Source: Bacillota bacterium (GTDB lineage: Bacteria; Bacillota; Clostridia; Lachnospirales; Lachnospiraceae). Taken from it: DNA of 64,000 nucleotides. Of the stretch, positions 42,833 through 52,811 are shown one piece after another. A model generated the notes under the pieces. It had not been told where the DNA came from and ran no database searches. It saw nothing but the letters and a program-made list of their open reading frames with translations. Within the stretch, counting starts at the first letter, position 1. The number at the start of each line of letters is the position of its first letter. Made by a program: the position numbers and the translations under genes. Location: assembly GCA_023414355.1 (NCBI GenBank), contig JAEZOB010000009.1:1-64000 (forward strand), given 5' to 3'.

Positions 42833-43705
42833 GTGAAGAATAAGAAATCTAAACCCCAGAGTGAATCCTTCGTGATGAAGGGAAGCAAGCGCAAAGAGGT
42901 TATAGTATACATTTTCTTAAGCATATGGGCTTTGCTTAATCTGTTTCCTGTCTATTGGATGTTTACCTTCTCACTCAAGAGTAATGCAGAGATATTTGGC
43001 GTGAATGTTGCCGGTCTTCCGCATGATTGGCTGTGGTCCAACTATGCAAGAGCAGTAGATATTGGCCATATTGAGAAATATTTTCTTAACAGCATCATTG
43101 TTGCTGTTGCGACTATTTCCATAGTTATGCTTATTTCGCTTATGGCAACCTATGCCCTGACAAGATTTATTTGGAATGGAAGGAAGCGGATGAACAGCTT
43201 TTTTATGCTTGGATTGACCATTCCTATTCATGCAGCTCTTGTACCTATCTATGTCACATTTTCAAGAATGGAATTGCTTAATAAGTATATTTCTCTTATT
43301 ATTCCCTATGCCGCCTTTTCCTTGGCGATGGGAATACTCATATGTACAGGCTTCATGCAGGAATTGCCCATGGATCTTGATGAGGCGGCATGTATCGATG
43401 GCTGTGGTACATGGAAAATTTTCTTCAAAATTATTGTACCGCTGATGAAACCGGCTGTGGCAACGGTATCTATTTATACCTTCCTGCAGTGCTGGAATGA
43501 GCTGATGTTTGCGAATAACTTTATCAGTGATTCTGCGCACAAAACACTGCCAGTTGGTATACAATCACTATCCGGACAGTTCACGCAGGATTGGGGCCCG
43601 ATTGGTGCGGCTTTGGTTATGGCAACCTTCCCGACTCTTATTTTCTATGCATTCTTTAGTAAGAAGATACAAGAGAGCTTCATTGCCGGAGCAATCAAGG
43701 GTTAG
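42833..43705 (+). CDS. Sugar ABC transporter permease (MalG/UgpE type)
   Basis: The 290-residue second permease has hydrophobic helices and the EAA loop DEAACIDGCGTWKIFFKIIVP. It starts at GTG 42833 with AAGGAGG at 42817-42823; the in-frame ATG 42779 would lie inside the upstream gene. Its C-terminus ends IAGAIKG, typical of these proteins. Two terminators follow. Confidence 0.9.
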   Translation: MKNKKSKPQSESFVMKGSKRKEVIVYIFLSIWALLNLFPVYWMFTFSLKSNAEIFGVNVAGLPHDWLWSNYARAVDIGHIEKYFLNSIIVAVATISIVMLISLMATYALTRFIWNGRKRMNSFFMLGLTIPIHAALVPIYVTFSRMELLNKYISLIIPYAAFSLAMGILICTGFMQELPMDLDEAACIDGCGTWKIFFKIIVPLMKPAVATVSIYTFLQCWNELMFANNFISDSAHKTLPVGIQSLSGQFTQDWGPIGAALVMATFPTLIFYAFFSKKIQESFIAGAIKG

Positions 43706-43729
43706 TGACTAATAATAGTTGATTTATAG

Positions 43730-43822
43730 CAAGAGAAAGTTCGCAATGCGCACTTTCTCTTGTATTAAAAGGGTTTCGGACTCTGTTCATGTGGGTACAT
43801 AACAGAGACGAACCCCTTTTTT
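43730..43822. terminator. Two consecutive terminator hairpins
   Basis: The first is CAAGAGAAAGT with ACTTTCTCTTG (43730-43762). The second is AAAAGGGTTTCGGACTCTGTT with AACAGAGACGAACCCCTTTTTT (43767-43822), ending in a T6 run. They end the transporter operon before the kinase gene; the remaining bases to 44002 hold no gene. Confidence 0.8.
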
Positions 43823-44002
43823 GTTAGAAGGATAAATCAGAGAAACCCGTAGAAGGTGTTATTATTCTATTGGTCGCGAACTATTGTGTCGGATGATATT
43901 ATATGTATCGTGTTGAAAATAAGATGAAGATATGATACGATAACGTATGAAAGTATAGGTAAGATCAGTATTTACACTAGTATATGTGATAGAGGTGCAA
44001 TT

Positions 44003-45769
44003 ATGAGAAATGGCGACAAACTATTAAAACGCGATAATAAAAGGTCGCTACAACAGACAGCTATGATCATGCTTGTTGCTCTATTGTTGTTTTTCTGTAT
44101 GATGTTTATGATAGCAACCTCTATCATTAGCAAGAGAACAGAAGACGATTTTAAAATAAGAACTTCGGAAACAGCGGTCAACAATGTGGTGTCTACGATC
44201 AGAGCAAGTCTTGTAAATTACAATACTTTATCACGTCAGATCATGGTCAATAGTAGAGTCGTGAAGTACTTAAAAATGAATGATATAGATACTGATAAGA
44301 TAAATGATAAGACATATGAGGCAAGAAGAAGCACCTATGAATTGCAGAGTCTGTATAGATATATCGATTCTGTATATATCTTCCGCAATGATGGCCGATA
44401 TGTAAGTACAGGACAAGGTAAGTATTTTGTTGATTTAACCAGTTTAGAACGTTCTAAGATATTGGACGAACGTGGTAGTACAGTGTATTCGATTAATGGT
44501 AACGGTACGATTGTGAAAGATAAATGTAAGCCGTTTCTTACTATGTCACGTGCAATATACGATATCAATTCACAAAAGCTCCTGGGTATCCTGATCATGA
44601 ATATTTCAAGCAGTGCATTTGATGATACACTTGCATTGCAGAATTCCAGCGGTATGTGTATCCTTGATAGGTATGGTACACTTCTATGCGGGAATGAAGA
44701 AATCAGTAAACTATATGACCACAGCTACGATAGTAACAATATGATTTTTAAGAATATCCACTTAAATGGTGAGAGAAAGACGCTAACAGGAAAAAGGGCG
44801 ATAAAACCTCTGGTGGTATTATGTGCAAGTGGTAAGGGAGCAGAGGCATTACCACAGGATACGATCTATGCATTAATGCTGACGCTGACAGCATTTATCC
44901 TATCGGCATTTGTCTGTGCGCTGTTTATTACAGTGAATATAGCGCGACCCATCAAAAACCTCAGTTTAGCAATGGAACGTACAAGGTCCTCAGGGTGGTT
45001 GAAGAAGATTGATGCCGAGATGCCTAACAATGAGATTGGAAGGTTGGCAGAAAGCTATAATAGCATGATAGAATATCTGAACGAGCTGTTTAATCGCTTG
45101 ATTGAAGATGAGAAGAATGTACAGAAGGCAGAGATGCGTGTTCTGCAGGAACAGATAAAACCGCATTTTCTCTATAATACACTAGAAACGATCAGCTATA
45201 TGGCAGTGCAGGAGAATGCAAATAAAGCGCACGATGCACTGGAGACACTGGGAAGCTTTTACCGCAATTTCCTTAGCAAAGGTGATCACGAGATACCTCT
45301 AAAGCGTGAGCTTCGCATTACACAAGATTATCTCTCCCTGCAGAAGCTGCGGTATGGAAATATCTTTGAGGATGAGTATATCCTTGACGAGGGCACGCTC
45401 GATTGTATGGTGCCTAAGTTGATTCTTCAACCGCTTGTAGAAAACTGTATCTATCATGGAGTTCGTCTTAAGGGGGAGAAGTGTGTTATACGCATCACTA
45501 CCCGTATGGACGAGGGTGGTTTACGCATCATTGTTTATGACTCCGGTGTTGGCATGAGCAACGAACAGATCATGAATGTGATGAAGGCTAGCGAGGAAGA
45601 TGATGTAAGGATACTATCAGGCTTCGGTCTGCGTGGTACCATCAATCGTATACGTTATTATTATGACTGCGATAATATTGTACAGATACATAGTGAGCCA
45701 GGCGAATATACAGAAATTGAAATATACATTCCTAATATCAGGGAGTCGGAAGCAGAGGGGGAAGGATAA
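44003..45769 (+). CDS. Membrane sensor histidine kinase (YesM type)
   Basis: The 588-residue kinase has an N-terminal transmembrane helix, an extracellular region (about 50-285), a second helix, a HAMP linker and the HisKA-type domain with QIKPHFLYNTLE (His388), then a HATPase with LILQPLVENCIYHG and DSGVGM. YesM-type kinases in clostridia control neighbouring sugar transporters, so it likely senses carbohydrate or the loaded binding protein. Its stop codon overlaps the start of the response regulator by one base. Confidence 0.92.
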   Translation: MRNGDKLLKRDNKRSLQQTAMIMLVALLLFFCMMFMIATSIISKRTEDDFKIRTSETAVNNVVSTIRASLVNYNTLSRQIMVNSRVVKYLKMNDIDTDKINDKTYEARRSTYELQSLYRYIDSVYIFRNDGRYVSTGQGKYFVDLTSLERSKILDERGSTVYSINGNGTIVKDKCKPFLTMSRAIYDINSQKLLGILIMNISSSAFDDTLALQNSSGMCILDRYGTLLCGNEEISKLYDHSYDSNNMIFKNIHLNGERKTLTGKRAIKPLVVLCASGKGAEALPQDTIYALMLTLTAFILSAFVCALFITVNIARPIKNLSLAMERTRSSGWLKKIDAEMPNNEIGRLAESYNSMIEYLNELFNRLIEDEKNVQKAEMRVLQEQIKPHFLYNTLETISYMAVQENANKAHDALETLGSFYRNFLSKGDHEIPLKRELRITQDYLSLQKLRYGNIFEDEYILDEGTLDCMVPKLILQPLVENCIYHGVRLKGEKCVIRITTRMDEGGLRIIVYDSGVGMSNEQIMNVMKASEEDDVRILSGFGLRGTINRIRYYYDCDNIVQIHSEPGEYTEIEIYIPNIRESEAEGEG

Positions 45770-46506
45770 TGTACCGAGTTATGATCATTGATGACGAGAT
45801 GTCTGCTCGCAGACTGTTACAGGCATCCATAGATTGGCAGTCGCTTGATATGGAATTGGTGGGTGAGGCAGCGAGTGGTATCGAAGCCATTAATATCATT
45901 GATGAGTTGCGGCCTGACATTGTTTTCGTTGACATTAATATGCCCTTTATGAATGGAATAGAGTTCACTCAGGTAGCAACGGAACGATATAAAGATCTGG
46001 TGATTATCATTTTGACGGGATTTGATGATTTTGAGTATGCACGTCAGTGTGTACGTCTTCCGGTTGTAGAGTATATGCTGAAACCGTTTGTTCGTCAAGA
46101 GGTGACCGAAGTATTAATTAATATAAAGGAGAAGCTGGATAAGCACAAGATTCATACACAGGAGGTTGGTCGTGATATTACTCCGTCTGATATTGAGCAG
46201 ATCATGCAGTATATACGCGATAACTTTACGGATTCCAACATTAATCTAACCTCTGTTGCGCAGCATTTTGGATTTAATCCGAGTTATTTTAGTCGGAAAT
46301 TTAAGCAGGAAACAGGAAAGAGCTTTGTAGAATTCCTGATCAAATGCCGGATGGAGCGGGCGATTGAACTAGCAGGAACAAGCCGGAAGATGTTCTGTAC
46401 GGCCAATGACGTCGGTATCCCTGACCCGAACTACTTTGGGCGTTGTTTCAAAAAATATGCGGGCATCAGCTACTCGGAATATGTCAATTCGCATACCACG
46501 AAGTAA
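45769..46506 (+). CDS. Response regulator with AraC-type output (YesN type)
   Basis: The 245-residue regulator has a receiver domain (IIDDEMSARRLL, phosphoacceptor Asp55 in VFVDINMPFMNG, Lys in YMLKPF) and a C-terminal AraC helix-turn-helix pair (FTDSNINLTSVAQHFGFNPS). It is the partner of the kinase directly before it and probably activates the sugar transporter operon. A terminator pair follows. Confidence 0.93.
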   Translation: MYRVMIIDDEMSARRLLQASIDWQSLDMELVGEAASGIEAINIIDELRPDIVFVDINMPFMNGIEFTQVATERYKDLVIIILTGFDDFEYARQCVRLPVVEYMLKPFVRQEVTEVLINIKEKLDKHKIHTQEVGRDITPSDIEQIMQYIRDNFTDSNINLTSVAQHFGFNPSYFSRKFKQETGKSFVEFLIKCRMERAIELAGTSRKMFCTANDVGIPDPNYFGRCFKKYAGISYSEYVNSHTTK

Positions 46507-46529
46507 ACTCTTTTCGTTTTACGACACTT

Positions 46530-46585
46530 GATACCATCCAAGAGGTATCTTTGGCATCCTATCATAGAATGGTAGGATGCTTTTT
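46530..46585. terminator. Terminator hairpins after the response regulator
   Basis: GATACC with GGTATC is followed by GCATCCTA with TAGGATGC and T5 (46554-46585). The last stem and tail make a good intrinsic terminator. Confidence 0.8.
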
Positions 46586-46658
46586 AGAATAGAAGATTAC
46601 TAAATAATGCTTTTATAGGACTAATGATGAAGTTGAAAAAAGAGGAGGAACATCAATA

Positions 46659-47233
46659 ATGAAAAATACTTTTACGCAGAGACATCCATATATTTCTGCA
46701 GTTTTAATAGAAGTGCTCTGTACATTTATGACAGCACTTGGTGTGGCAAAATAATCCCTGTTGTACTGGCCGGATTCAATCCGGAAGTAACGGCTTTGCA
46801 ATATGTAATTTTGTTATTTTCTACAGTCGCTGTAGGATTTAATGAGGAAATTTATTTTAGGGGACTTGCATTAAAGTTTATCTCAGAGAAGGGAAGAAAA
46901 AAGGCTATTATCTGGTCATCAGTAATATTTGGTTTTCTTCATCTGGCAAATGCGTTTCATGGGAAAGATACTTTATATCTTGTATTACAGATGATATTTG
47001 CGCTTTTGGTAGGATTTGTTCTTGCTGAGATTGTCAGCATTACAAGAAGTCTATGGGTAGTTATCACCTGGCATGCTGCACATGATTATCTTTCTAATAT
47101 AACAGGTCGTGCTCTTGATAAAAGGGCGTTCATTACTCTTGCGATTCAAGTTGGTGTTTTGTTGCTATACGCGGTATCTATCTGGAAAAGTAGTACCGTT
47201 GACGATACGGTTACTCTTGGAGTGACAGAATAA
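46659..47233 (+). pseudogene. CPBP-family intramembrane protease gene, shortened and frameshifted
   Basis: ATG 46659, behind AGAGGAGG, reads MKNTFTQRHPYISAVLIEVL and stops at TAA 46752. The same protein continues in another frame from about 46748 (IIPVVLAGFNPEVTAL), then FNEEIYFRGLALKFI with the CPBP EExxxR-type motif, FGFLHLANAF and TWHAAHDYLS. A normal family member would have more membrane helices between these parts, so a deletion plus a frameshift has occurred. The C-terminal half keeps the catalytic Glu and His residues and could start internally, but probably is not functional. Confidence 0.75.
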
Positions 47234-47437
47234 CAATTTACTTTATCTGATTAATGTAATTACAAATTATAATAGAATTATCAATAATTATGAAGTATAA
47301 TTATTTATTATTAGTTAGAAGTGAACGAAATTCCATTAAATACAAATAGCTGTATTCCGGAGGCACTTCATCATTTGATGAAAGTGAGCGATCAGAATCA
47401 ATGCCTTCTATCAGATCACAGCTTGAAAGGATCTCAT

Positions 47438-48883
47438 ATGAACAATAGAACTATCAAGGTAGCAGATACAAGGAAAGCTTTTGGCAATAAGAATCCGCTC
47501 ATAACGCAACGACTAGGTGCAGACCCGTATGCAATTGTTTATCATGACCGTGTATATCTCTATATGACAGGCGATATCGTAGAATATAACACAGAAGGGA
47601 TTGCGATTGATAACACATATAAGTTAATCAATACGCTAAACGTAATTTCTTCATCTGATTTGGTCAACTGGACAGATCATGGTGCAGTTCGTGCCGCGGG
47701 ACTGAATGGGGCATCAAAATGGGGAAGTAATTCATGGGCACCAGCAGTGGCTTATAAGAACATAAATGGAGAGGATAAATTCTTTATCTATTTTGCAAAT
47801 GGCGGTAATGGAATTGGAGTTTTAACATCGGATAGCCCGATCGGTCCTTTTGTTGATCCATTAGGTCATGCATTGATATCAAGGGATACTCCGAACTGTG
47901 CTAGTGTAGAATGGTTATTTGATCCGGCTGTTTTGGTGGACAATGACGGAAAAAGTTATATTTTCTTTGGTGGTGGAGTCCCTGGCGATAAATATGCAAA
48001 TCCGGGAACTGGCCGTGTCGCTGAACTCGGTGAAGATATGATCAGCCTTAAGGGTGAGCCGATCAGCATTGAGATACCATATCTTTTTGAAGATTCCGGT
48101 ATTAACAGAATTGGTGATACCTATTATTATAGTTACTGCTCTAACTTTAATGTAGATCCGGAGGATGCGAAAAAGCTGGGATTTGGAAACGGAGAGATTA
48201 TCTACATGACAAGCAAGCACCCGATGGGTCCTTACGTTTTACAAGGATCTATCCTGAAAAATCCGGGAGACTTCTTTGGCTGCTATGGTAACAATCATCA
48301 CTGTATGTTTCACTTCCAGGGTCAAATGTATATTGCATATCACTCCCAGATCCTGGAGAAGAGGCTGAATATTCCGGGCGGGTACCGTTGTACTCATATA
48401 GATCCGGTTAAGATTAACGAAGATGGCTCTATTGCAGTGATTACTGCAACGGAAACTGGTGTTGATCAGGTTAAAGCTCTAAATCCGTTTGTCAGGACAG
48501 AGGCAGAAACCTTTGGTACTATGGGTGGTGTAAGTACGGCCTTATATGAGGAGTACGGCTTGAACAGCGGAACCGGAAACATGGTCGTCACTGATATTCA
48601 TACCGGTGATTGGAGCGCCGTCTACGGAGTAGAATTCGGTAACGAGGGGGCTACTCATTTTACCGCTTCGATTAGTGCAAATAGCAATCAAACTGGTGCT
48701 ATTCAAATACTTCTTGATAGCCTATCGGGTGAAGTGGTTGGGAATTTAGAGATTACACCGGATACTGCGATGGGATATAGGGAGATTTCAATAGAACTTG
48801 ACAATGTTATCAAGGGTAAACATGATCTGATTTTTGTTTTTGAAGGAGAAGGTTATACCTTCGATTACTGGTATTTTAAATAG
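47438..48883 (+). CDS. Glycoside hydrolase family 43 enzyme with CBM6-like C-terminus
   Basis: The 481-residue protein has a GH43 five-blade propeller (GADPYAIVYHDRVYLYMT with the base Asp, WAPAVAYK, DPAVLVDNDGKSY and, near residue 240, the expected acid region) and a C-terminal CBM6-like domain starting near residue 350 (RTEAETFG). Such enzymes remove arabinose or xylose from xylan-type polymers. No signal peptide is present, so it acts inside the cell on imported oligosaccharides. ATG 47438 has GAAAGGA upstream; the longer frame from 47321 does not. It follows the transporter and its regulators. Confidence 0.85.
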   Translation: MNNRTIKVADTRKAFGNKNPLITQRLGADPYAIVYHDRVYLYMTGDIVEYNTEGIAIDNTYKLINTLNVISSSDLVNWTDHGAVRAAGLNGASKWGSNSWAPAVAYKNINGEDKFFIYFANGGNGIGVLTSDSPIGPFVDPLGHALISRDTPNCASVEWLFDPAVLVDNDGKSYIFFGGGVPGDKYANPGTGRVAELGEDMISLKGEPISIEIPYLFEDSGINRIGDTYYYSYCSNFNVDPEDAKKLGFGNGEIIYMTSKHPMGPYVLQGSILKNPGDFFGCYGNNHHCMFHFQGQMYIAYHSQILEKRLNIPGGYRCTHIDPVKINEDGSIAVITATETGVDQVKALNPFVRTEAETFGTMGGVSTALYEEYGLNSGTGNMVVTDIHTGDWSAVYGVEFGNEGATHFTASISANSNQTGAIQILLDSLSGEVVGNLEITPDTAMGYREISIELDNVIKGKHDLIFVFEGEGYTFDYWYFK

Positions 48884-48971
48884 CAGATAAAATATATGAT
48901 AGATATAATAATATGACATGTAGCTGTCATGTTAGCTATAGTCTAAAATAAACGATATGGGGGGTATTTGG

Positions 48972-49649
48972 ATGGCTGTTACCTTTGATACCTATTGTGG
49001 ACTATCTTGTGCACACTGCGAGTTTAGGACTACTCATGACTGCAAGGGCTGTATTGCGTCAAATGGAAATCCTTTTCATGGCAAATGTGAAGTTGCAGAA
49101 TGTGCAAAATCTAGGGGCAAAAGATTTTGTGGTGAATGTGAACATATTATTTCATGTGATATACTGAAAAGGTATTCGTATGACGAACAGCACGGTGACA
49201 ATGGAGAAAGAATAGAGAATTGTCAGAAGATAAAAGCGCAATTAGTCAATGAAGCCAGAGTGGGAATCAATCCGATTGGATATTGTGGTCATCATTGCGA
49301 CTATTGCTTTATGGGTCAATGGTGCGGTGGTTGCCGTAGCAGTTATAACTGCTGTTCTTACGCAACTCTATTTGAAGATGCCTCTTGCCCGAATGCGAAA
49401 TGTGTCATTCAGCGAAATTTAAACGGATGCTATGAATGTGACGATTTATATGAATGTAAAAAGGGTTATTACGAGGTGGAGAAGGAATATATAGCAAAGG
49501 CAACTGCTTTATTTATTAAAAAGTATGGTGAAAAAGCTTATTCCGCTACCCTCAAACGCGCTATTGAGGATGGAGTAAATTATCCTAAGACTTTCGATGA
49601 AACCGGAAGTATTGAAAATGCATTAGAGATTCTTGAGCGATATATTTAG
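48972..49649 (+). CDS. Cysteine-rich DUF3795-type protein
   Basis: The 225-residue protein is very rich in Cys and paired CxxC motifs: CGLSCAHCEFR, CKGCIAS, FCGECEHI, GYCGHHCDYC, WCGGCRS, CYECDDLYECKKG. These are typical of DUF3795 proteins, which probably bind zinc or Fe-S clusters and whose function is unknown. ATG 48972 is preferred, with GGGGG upstream. It is followed 28 bases later by a methyltransferase. Confidence 0.75.
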   Translation: MAVTFDTYCGLSCAHCEFRTTHDCKGCIASNGNPFHGKCEVAECAKSRGKRFCGECEHIISCDILKRYSYDEQHGDNGERIENCQKIKAQLVNEARVGINPIGYCGHHCDYCFMGQWCGGCRSSYNCCSYATLFEDASCPNAKCVIQRNLNGCYECDDLYECKKGYYEVEKEYIAKATALFIKKYGEKAYSATLKRAIEDGVNYPKTFDETGSIENALEILERYI

Positions 49650-49677
49650 CCGCCTTTCAAAGAGATAGGAGCTTCCT

Positions 49678-50289
49678 ATGGATAAGTCAAATAAGAGTTT
49701 TTGGGAAAGAGTCGCATTTATCTATACTGGATTTATGAAAAGGAATTCTATGGCTTATGATGAACTATGCCTTCGCATTCAGAAACATCTGACACAGACT
49801 GATTCTATATTGGAGCTTGCCTGCGGAACAGGACAGCTTACTTATCGTCTTGCCAAAGCGGTAAAAATGTGGACAGCAACCGACTTTTCGGCCAAGATGG
49901 TGGAAGAAGCTAAGAAACAAGGAAAAGGGACCAATATTAAATTCGAGGTTGCGGATGCGACAGCTCTGATCTACGAGGATGAGTTCTTTGATGTTGTAGT
50001 GATAGCTAATGCACTTCATATTATGCCGGATCCTGACAAGGCCCTATCAGAAATCAGTCGAGTATTAAAGCAGGGTGGTCTATTGATTGCACCAACCTTT
50101 GTATATGATGGAAACTATAATAAACGATTGATATGGATAATGGAAAAAGTAGGGTTCCATACGTTTCATAAATGGAAGTCAGGAGAATTAAAGGATTTTG
50201 TTTCTTCCCATGGATTTATAGTTCAAAGCAGCGAAGTTGTAAAAGCAAAGCCGCTTGGAGAATGCATGATCATCGGACGTAAAGCATAA
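49678..50289 (+). CDS. Class I SAM-dependent methyltransferase
   Basis: The 203-residue methyltransferase has the SAM-binding motif LELACGTGQLTYRLA and TATDFSAKMVEEA, then VANALHIMPDP. It resembles the ubiquinone/menaquinone-type methylases and small clostridial members of unknown substrate. It appears to form a two-gene unit with the DUF3795 protein and ends before a terminator. Confidence 0.85.
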   Translation: MDKSNKSFWERVAFIYTGFMKRNSMAYDELCLRIQKHLTQTDSILELACGTGQLTYRLAKAVKMWTATDFSAKMVEEAKKQGKGTNIKFEVADATALIYEDEFFDVVVIANALHIMPDPDKALSEISRVLKQGGLLIAPTFVYDGNYNKRLIWIMEKVGFHTFHKWKSGELKDFVSSHGFIVQSSEVVKAKPLGECMIIGRKA

Positions 50290-50343
50290 TCCTTTATTCG
50301 CTTAAACAGCAGACATATACAGAAAAAAACTTAAGTGTTCAAG

Positions 50344-50370
50344 AAAAGCAGCCCTTTCGGACTGCTTTTT
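50344..50370. terminator. Bidirectional terminator
   Basis: AAAAGCAG with CTGCTTTTT around a GCC-type loop. It lies between the convergent methyltransferase and cupin genes. Confidence 0.8.
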
Positions 50371-50383
50371 GATTGCGAAGGTA

Positions 50384-50830
50384 TTAAGCCTGAGGAGTAT
50401 CAACTGTTGCTTTTACATGGGTTCCAAAAATCATCATTTTACCCATATCAGGGAAAGTGACGATATCTGTTTTATTGGCTTTCACATCAAAATCAATAAA
50501 TACAAGTGATTCTGTATCAGAAGTATTAGATAAGACATGCGCTCCCTTTTCACCTGCAGGGAAGCAGAGCATATCGCCAGCCTTTACATCCTTCTCACCA
50601 TAGGCACAACGCAATTTTCCGGTACCGCTTACAACATAGAAGATTTCTTCGCTTTGGTCATGATAATGGTATCCAAATGCATATTTGCCAACAGGAACCT
50701 CGATAAATGCAGCAGCACAGGTATCTACATCCTCTCCGGCAACAACAGGTTTAATGATAAAGGAATTACCATCTCTTTCACTGATTTTTGCATCGATATC
50801 ACTGATGTTTTTGATTATTAAGTATTTCAT
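50384..50830 (-). CDS. Cupin-domain protein
   Basis: The 148-residue product has a single cupin fold: GYHYHDQSEEIFYVVSG (His, His and Glu metal ligands) and then GDMLCFPAGEKGAHVLSN. Single-domain cupins may bind a metal or sugar and the enzymatic role is open. The divergent HxlR regulator across a 191-base region probably controls it; AAGGGG lies before its ATG. Confidence 0.85.
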   Translation of the reverse strand: MKYLIIKNISDIDAKISERDGNSFIIKPVVAGEDVDTCAAAFIEVPVGKYAFGYHYHDQSEEIFYVVSGTGKLRCAYGEKDVKAGDMLCFPAGEKGAHVLSNTSDTESLVFIDFDVKANKTDIVTFPDMGKMMIFGTHVKATVDTPQA

Positions 50831-51021
50831 TCGATTTATCCCCTTTTCTAAGTATTATTATTTTGTTCAGCAAAACCCGATTGAAAGGTTCCTGTAGTGC
50901 TTGATTTTGTCCCCTTTCAATGATATATTATAGCTGTATAGATGTTATGTAAAGAAGGCACAAAAATGTGCCGTAGTATCCATTTGGATACCAAAGATAA
51001 TATCATCATTTGGAGGATGTT

Positions 51022-51354
51022 ATGATTGATAAAGAACATTTACCGGCATGTCCGGTTGAGATGGTACTGCTCATGATTTCAAATCGATGGAAGATTCTTA
51101 TTTTACGGGATTTGATGAGTGGTACAAAACGGTTCAGTGAATTAAAGAAATCTATTGGGAACGTTACGCAGAAGGTACTTACTGCAAACCTGCGTAGTAT
51201 GGAGGAAAACGGCCTTTTATCGCGAACAGTATATGCTGAGGTTCCGCCACGTGTGGAGTATACCTTAACAGAAGCCGGATATAGCCTCAAACCGATTCTA
51301 GACTCCATGAAAGAGTGGGGAATGCAATATAAACGAAAGAATTCTCTGGGTTAA
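51022..51354 (+). CDS. HxlR-family transcriptional regulator
   Basis: The 110-residue winged helix has the HxlR layout: CPVEMVLLMISNRWKILILRD with an N-terminal Cys that can be redox active, then FSELKKSIGNVTQKVLTANL and EYTLTEAGYSL. HxlR proteins often respond to aldehydes, quinones or thiol stress. ATG 51022 has GGAGG upstream; TTG 51010 is an in-frame alternative. It is divergent from the cupin gene, which it probably regulates. Confidence 0.9.
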   Translation: MIDKEHLPACPVEMVLLMISNRWKILILRDLMSGTKRFSELKKSIGNVTQKVLTANLRSMEENGLLSRTVYAEVPPRVEYTLTEAGYSLKPILDSMKEWGMQYKRKNSLG

Positions 51355-51378
51355 ATTAATCAGAAAGGAGGCACTCAA

Positions 51379-52770
51379 ATGTTAAATAGCGGAGTAGAGA
51401 AGCAAAAACATACCTATATCGCGATCGATTTAAAATCATTTTATGCCTCCGTGGAGTGCATCGAGCGAGGATTAAATCCGCTGACTACGAACCTTGTGGT
51501 AGCTGATCCATCTCGGACTGAGAAAACCATCTGCCTCGCTGTATCTCCATCCTTAAAGACCTATGGGATTCCCGGCAGGGCACGATTATTTGAGGTTTTG
51601 CAGAAGCTGCAGGAAGTAAAGCAGCGTACGGGGAAAGAGGTAGAGTATATCATTGCTCCGCCCCAGATGGCACGTTATATCGAAGTATCAGCAGAGATCT
51701 ATGCAACCTATCTGAACTATATCAGCCCGGACGATATTCATGTATACAGTATCGATGAATGCTTTATGGATGTGACGAATTATCTTAACCTTTATCAGCT
51801 GTCTGCCAGGGAGCTGGCTGTGAAAATGATTCATGATGTTCTTAAGAAGACTGGGATTACAGCCACTGCAGGGATCGGAACCAACCTGTATCTGAGTAAG
51901 ATTGCTATGGATATCGTAGCAAAGCATGTAGAGGCTGACGCAAACGGGGTGCGCATTGCAGAGCTGGACGAGCCATCTTACCGCCGACTATTATGGGACC
52001 ACAAACCAATGACAGACTTCTGGAGAATTGGCAGCGGTATAGCAAAACGACTTGAGAATTGCGGTCTGAACACCATGGGTGAGATTGCCAGAGCCTCCTT
52101 GCATCATGAGGATCTGTTATATAAAATGCTCGGTATTGATGCTGAATTATTAATTGATCATGCCTGGGGATACGAACCCTGCAGTATGGAAGAGATCAAA
52201 TCCTATCAGCCCAGTACCAACAGTATTTCATCAGGACAAGTCTTACACTGTCCGTATGATTTTCATAAGACCAGAATCATTGTGCAGGAAATGACAGATT
52301 TACTGGTGCTGGATCTTGTGGAGAAGGGAGTCATGACAGATAGTCTGACCTTGACGATTGGCTTTGACAGGGGAAATGTCGATGAGGGAGAGTATAAGGG
52401 CGAAGTAACCTATGACCGATATGGAAGAGCAGTACCGAAATCGGCACATGGTACGGCAAATCTTGGTACGATGAGCAACAGTACCAAGAAAATCATGACT
52501 GCGGTAATGGAGCTTTATGATAGGATTGTATCAAAAGACCTTATGACAAGACGGGTAACTCTTTGTGCCAATAACCTTGTGACAGAGGGATATGAGCAGT
52601 TTGATTTATTCGTAGATCCGGCTGAACAGGCCAAAGAGCGTAAGATACAGGAAGCCATGCTTAGTATAAAAAAGAAGTTTGGAAAGAATGCTATACTGAA
52701 AGGGATCAATTTAGAAGAGGGTGCTACGACTATGGAAAGAAATAACCAGATTGGTGGACACAAAGCATAG
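51379..52770 (+). CDS. Y-family DNA polymerase (UmuC/ImuB-like lesion-bypass enzyme)
   Basis: The 463-residue polymerase has the catalytic Asp17 in AIDLKSFYASVEC and the second site HVYSIDECFMD (Asp126, Glu127), a thumb/little-finger domain, and a possible beta-clamp-binding QFDLF at about residue 413. This is the UmuC-like branch found in Bacillota with a YolD-like partner. AAAGGAGG lies before its ATG. The following gene begins within 50 bases. Confidence 0.9.
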   Translation: MLNSGVEKQKHTYIAIDLKSFYASVECIERGLNPLTTNLVVADPSRTEKTICLAVSPSLKTYGIPGRARLFEVLQKLQEVKQRTGKEVEYIIAPPQMARYIEVSAEIYATYLNYISPDDIHVYSIDECFMDVTNYLNLYQLSARELAVKMIHDVLKKTGITATAGIGTNLYLSKIAMDIVAKHVEADANGVRIAELDEPSYRRLLWDHKPMTDFWRIGSGIAKRLENCGLNTMGEIARASLHHEDLLYKMLGIDAELLIDHAWGYEPCSMEEIKSYQPSTNSISSGQVLHCPYDFHKTRIIVQEMTDLLVLDLVEKGVMTDSLTLTIGFDRGNVDEGEYKGEVTYDRYGRAVPKSAHGTANLGTMSNSTKKIMTAVMELYDRIVSKDLMTRRVTLCANNLVTEGYEQFDLFVDPAEQAKERKIQEAMLSIKKKFGKNAILKGINLEEGATTMERNNQIGGHKA

Positions 52771-52811
52771 TGGAGTTTCGCAAAGGTGTTGGCAGAACGG
52801 AGGGATTAAGT

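Noticed and set aside
738..47233. In-frame stop codons in broken genes considered as selenocysteine codons
   Set aside because: The stops are TAG and TAA, or lie at true frame changes. No TGA with a plausible Cys-equivalent position and downstream hairpin was found.
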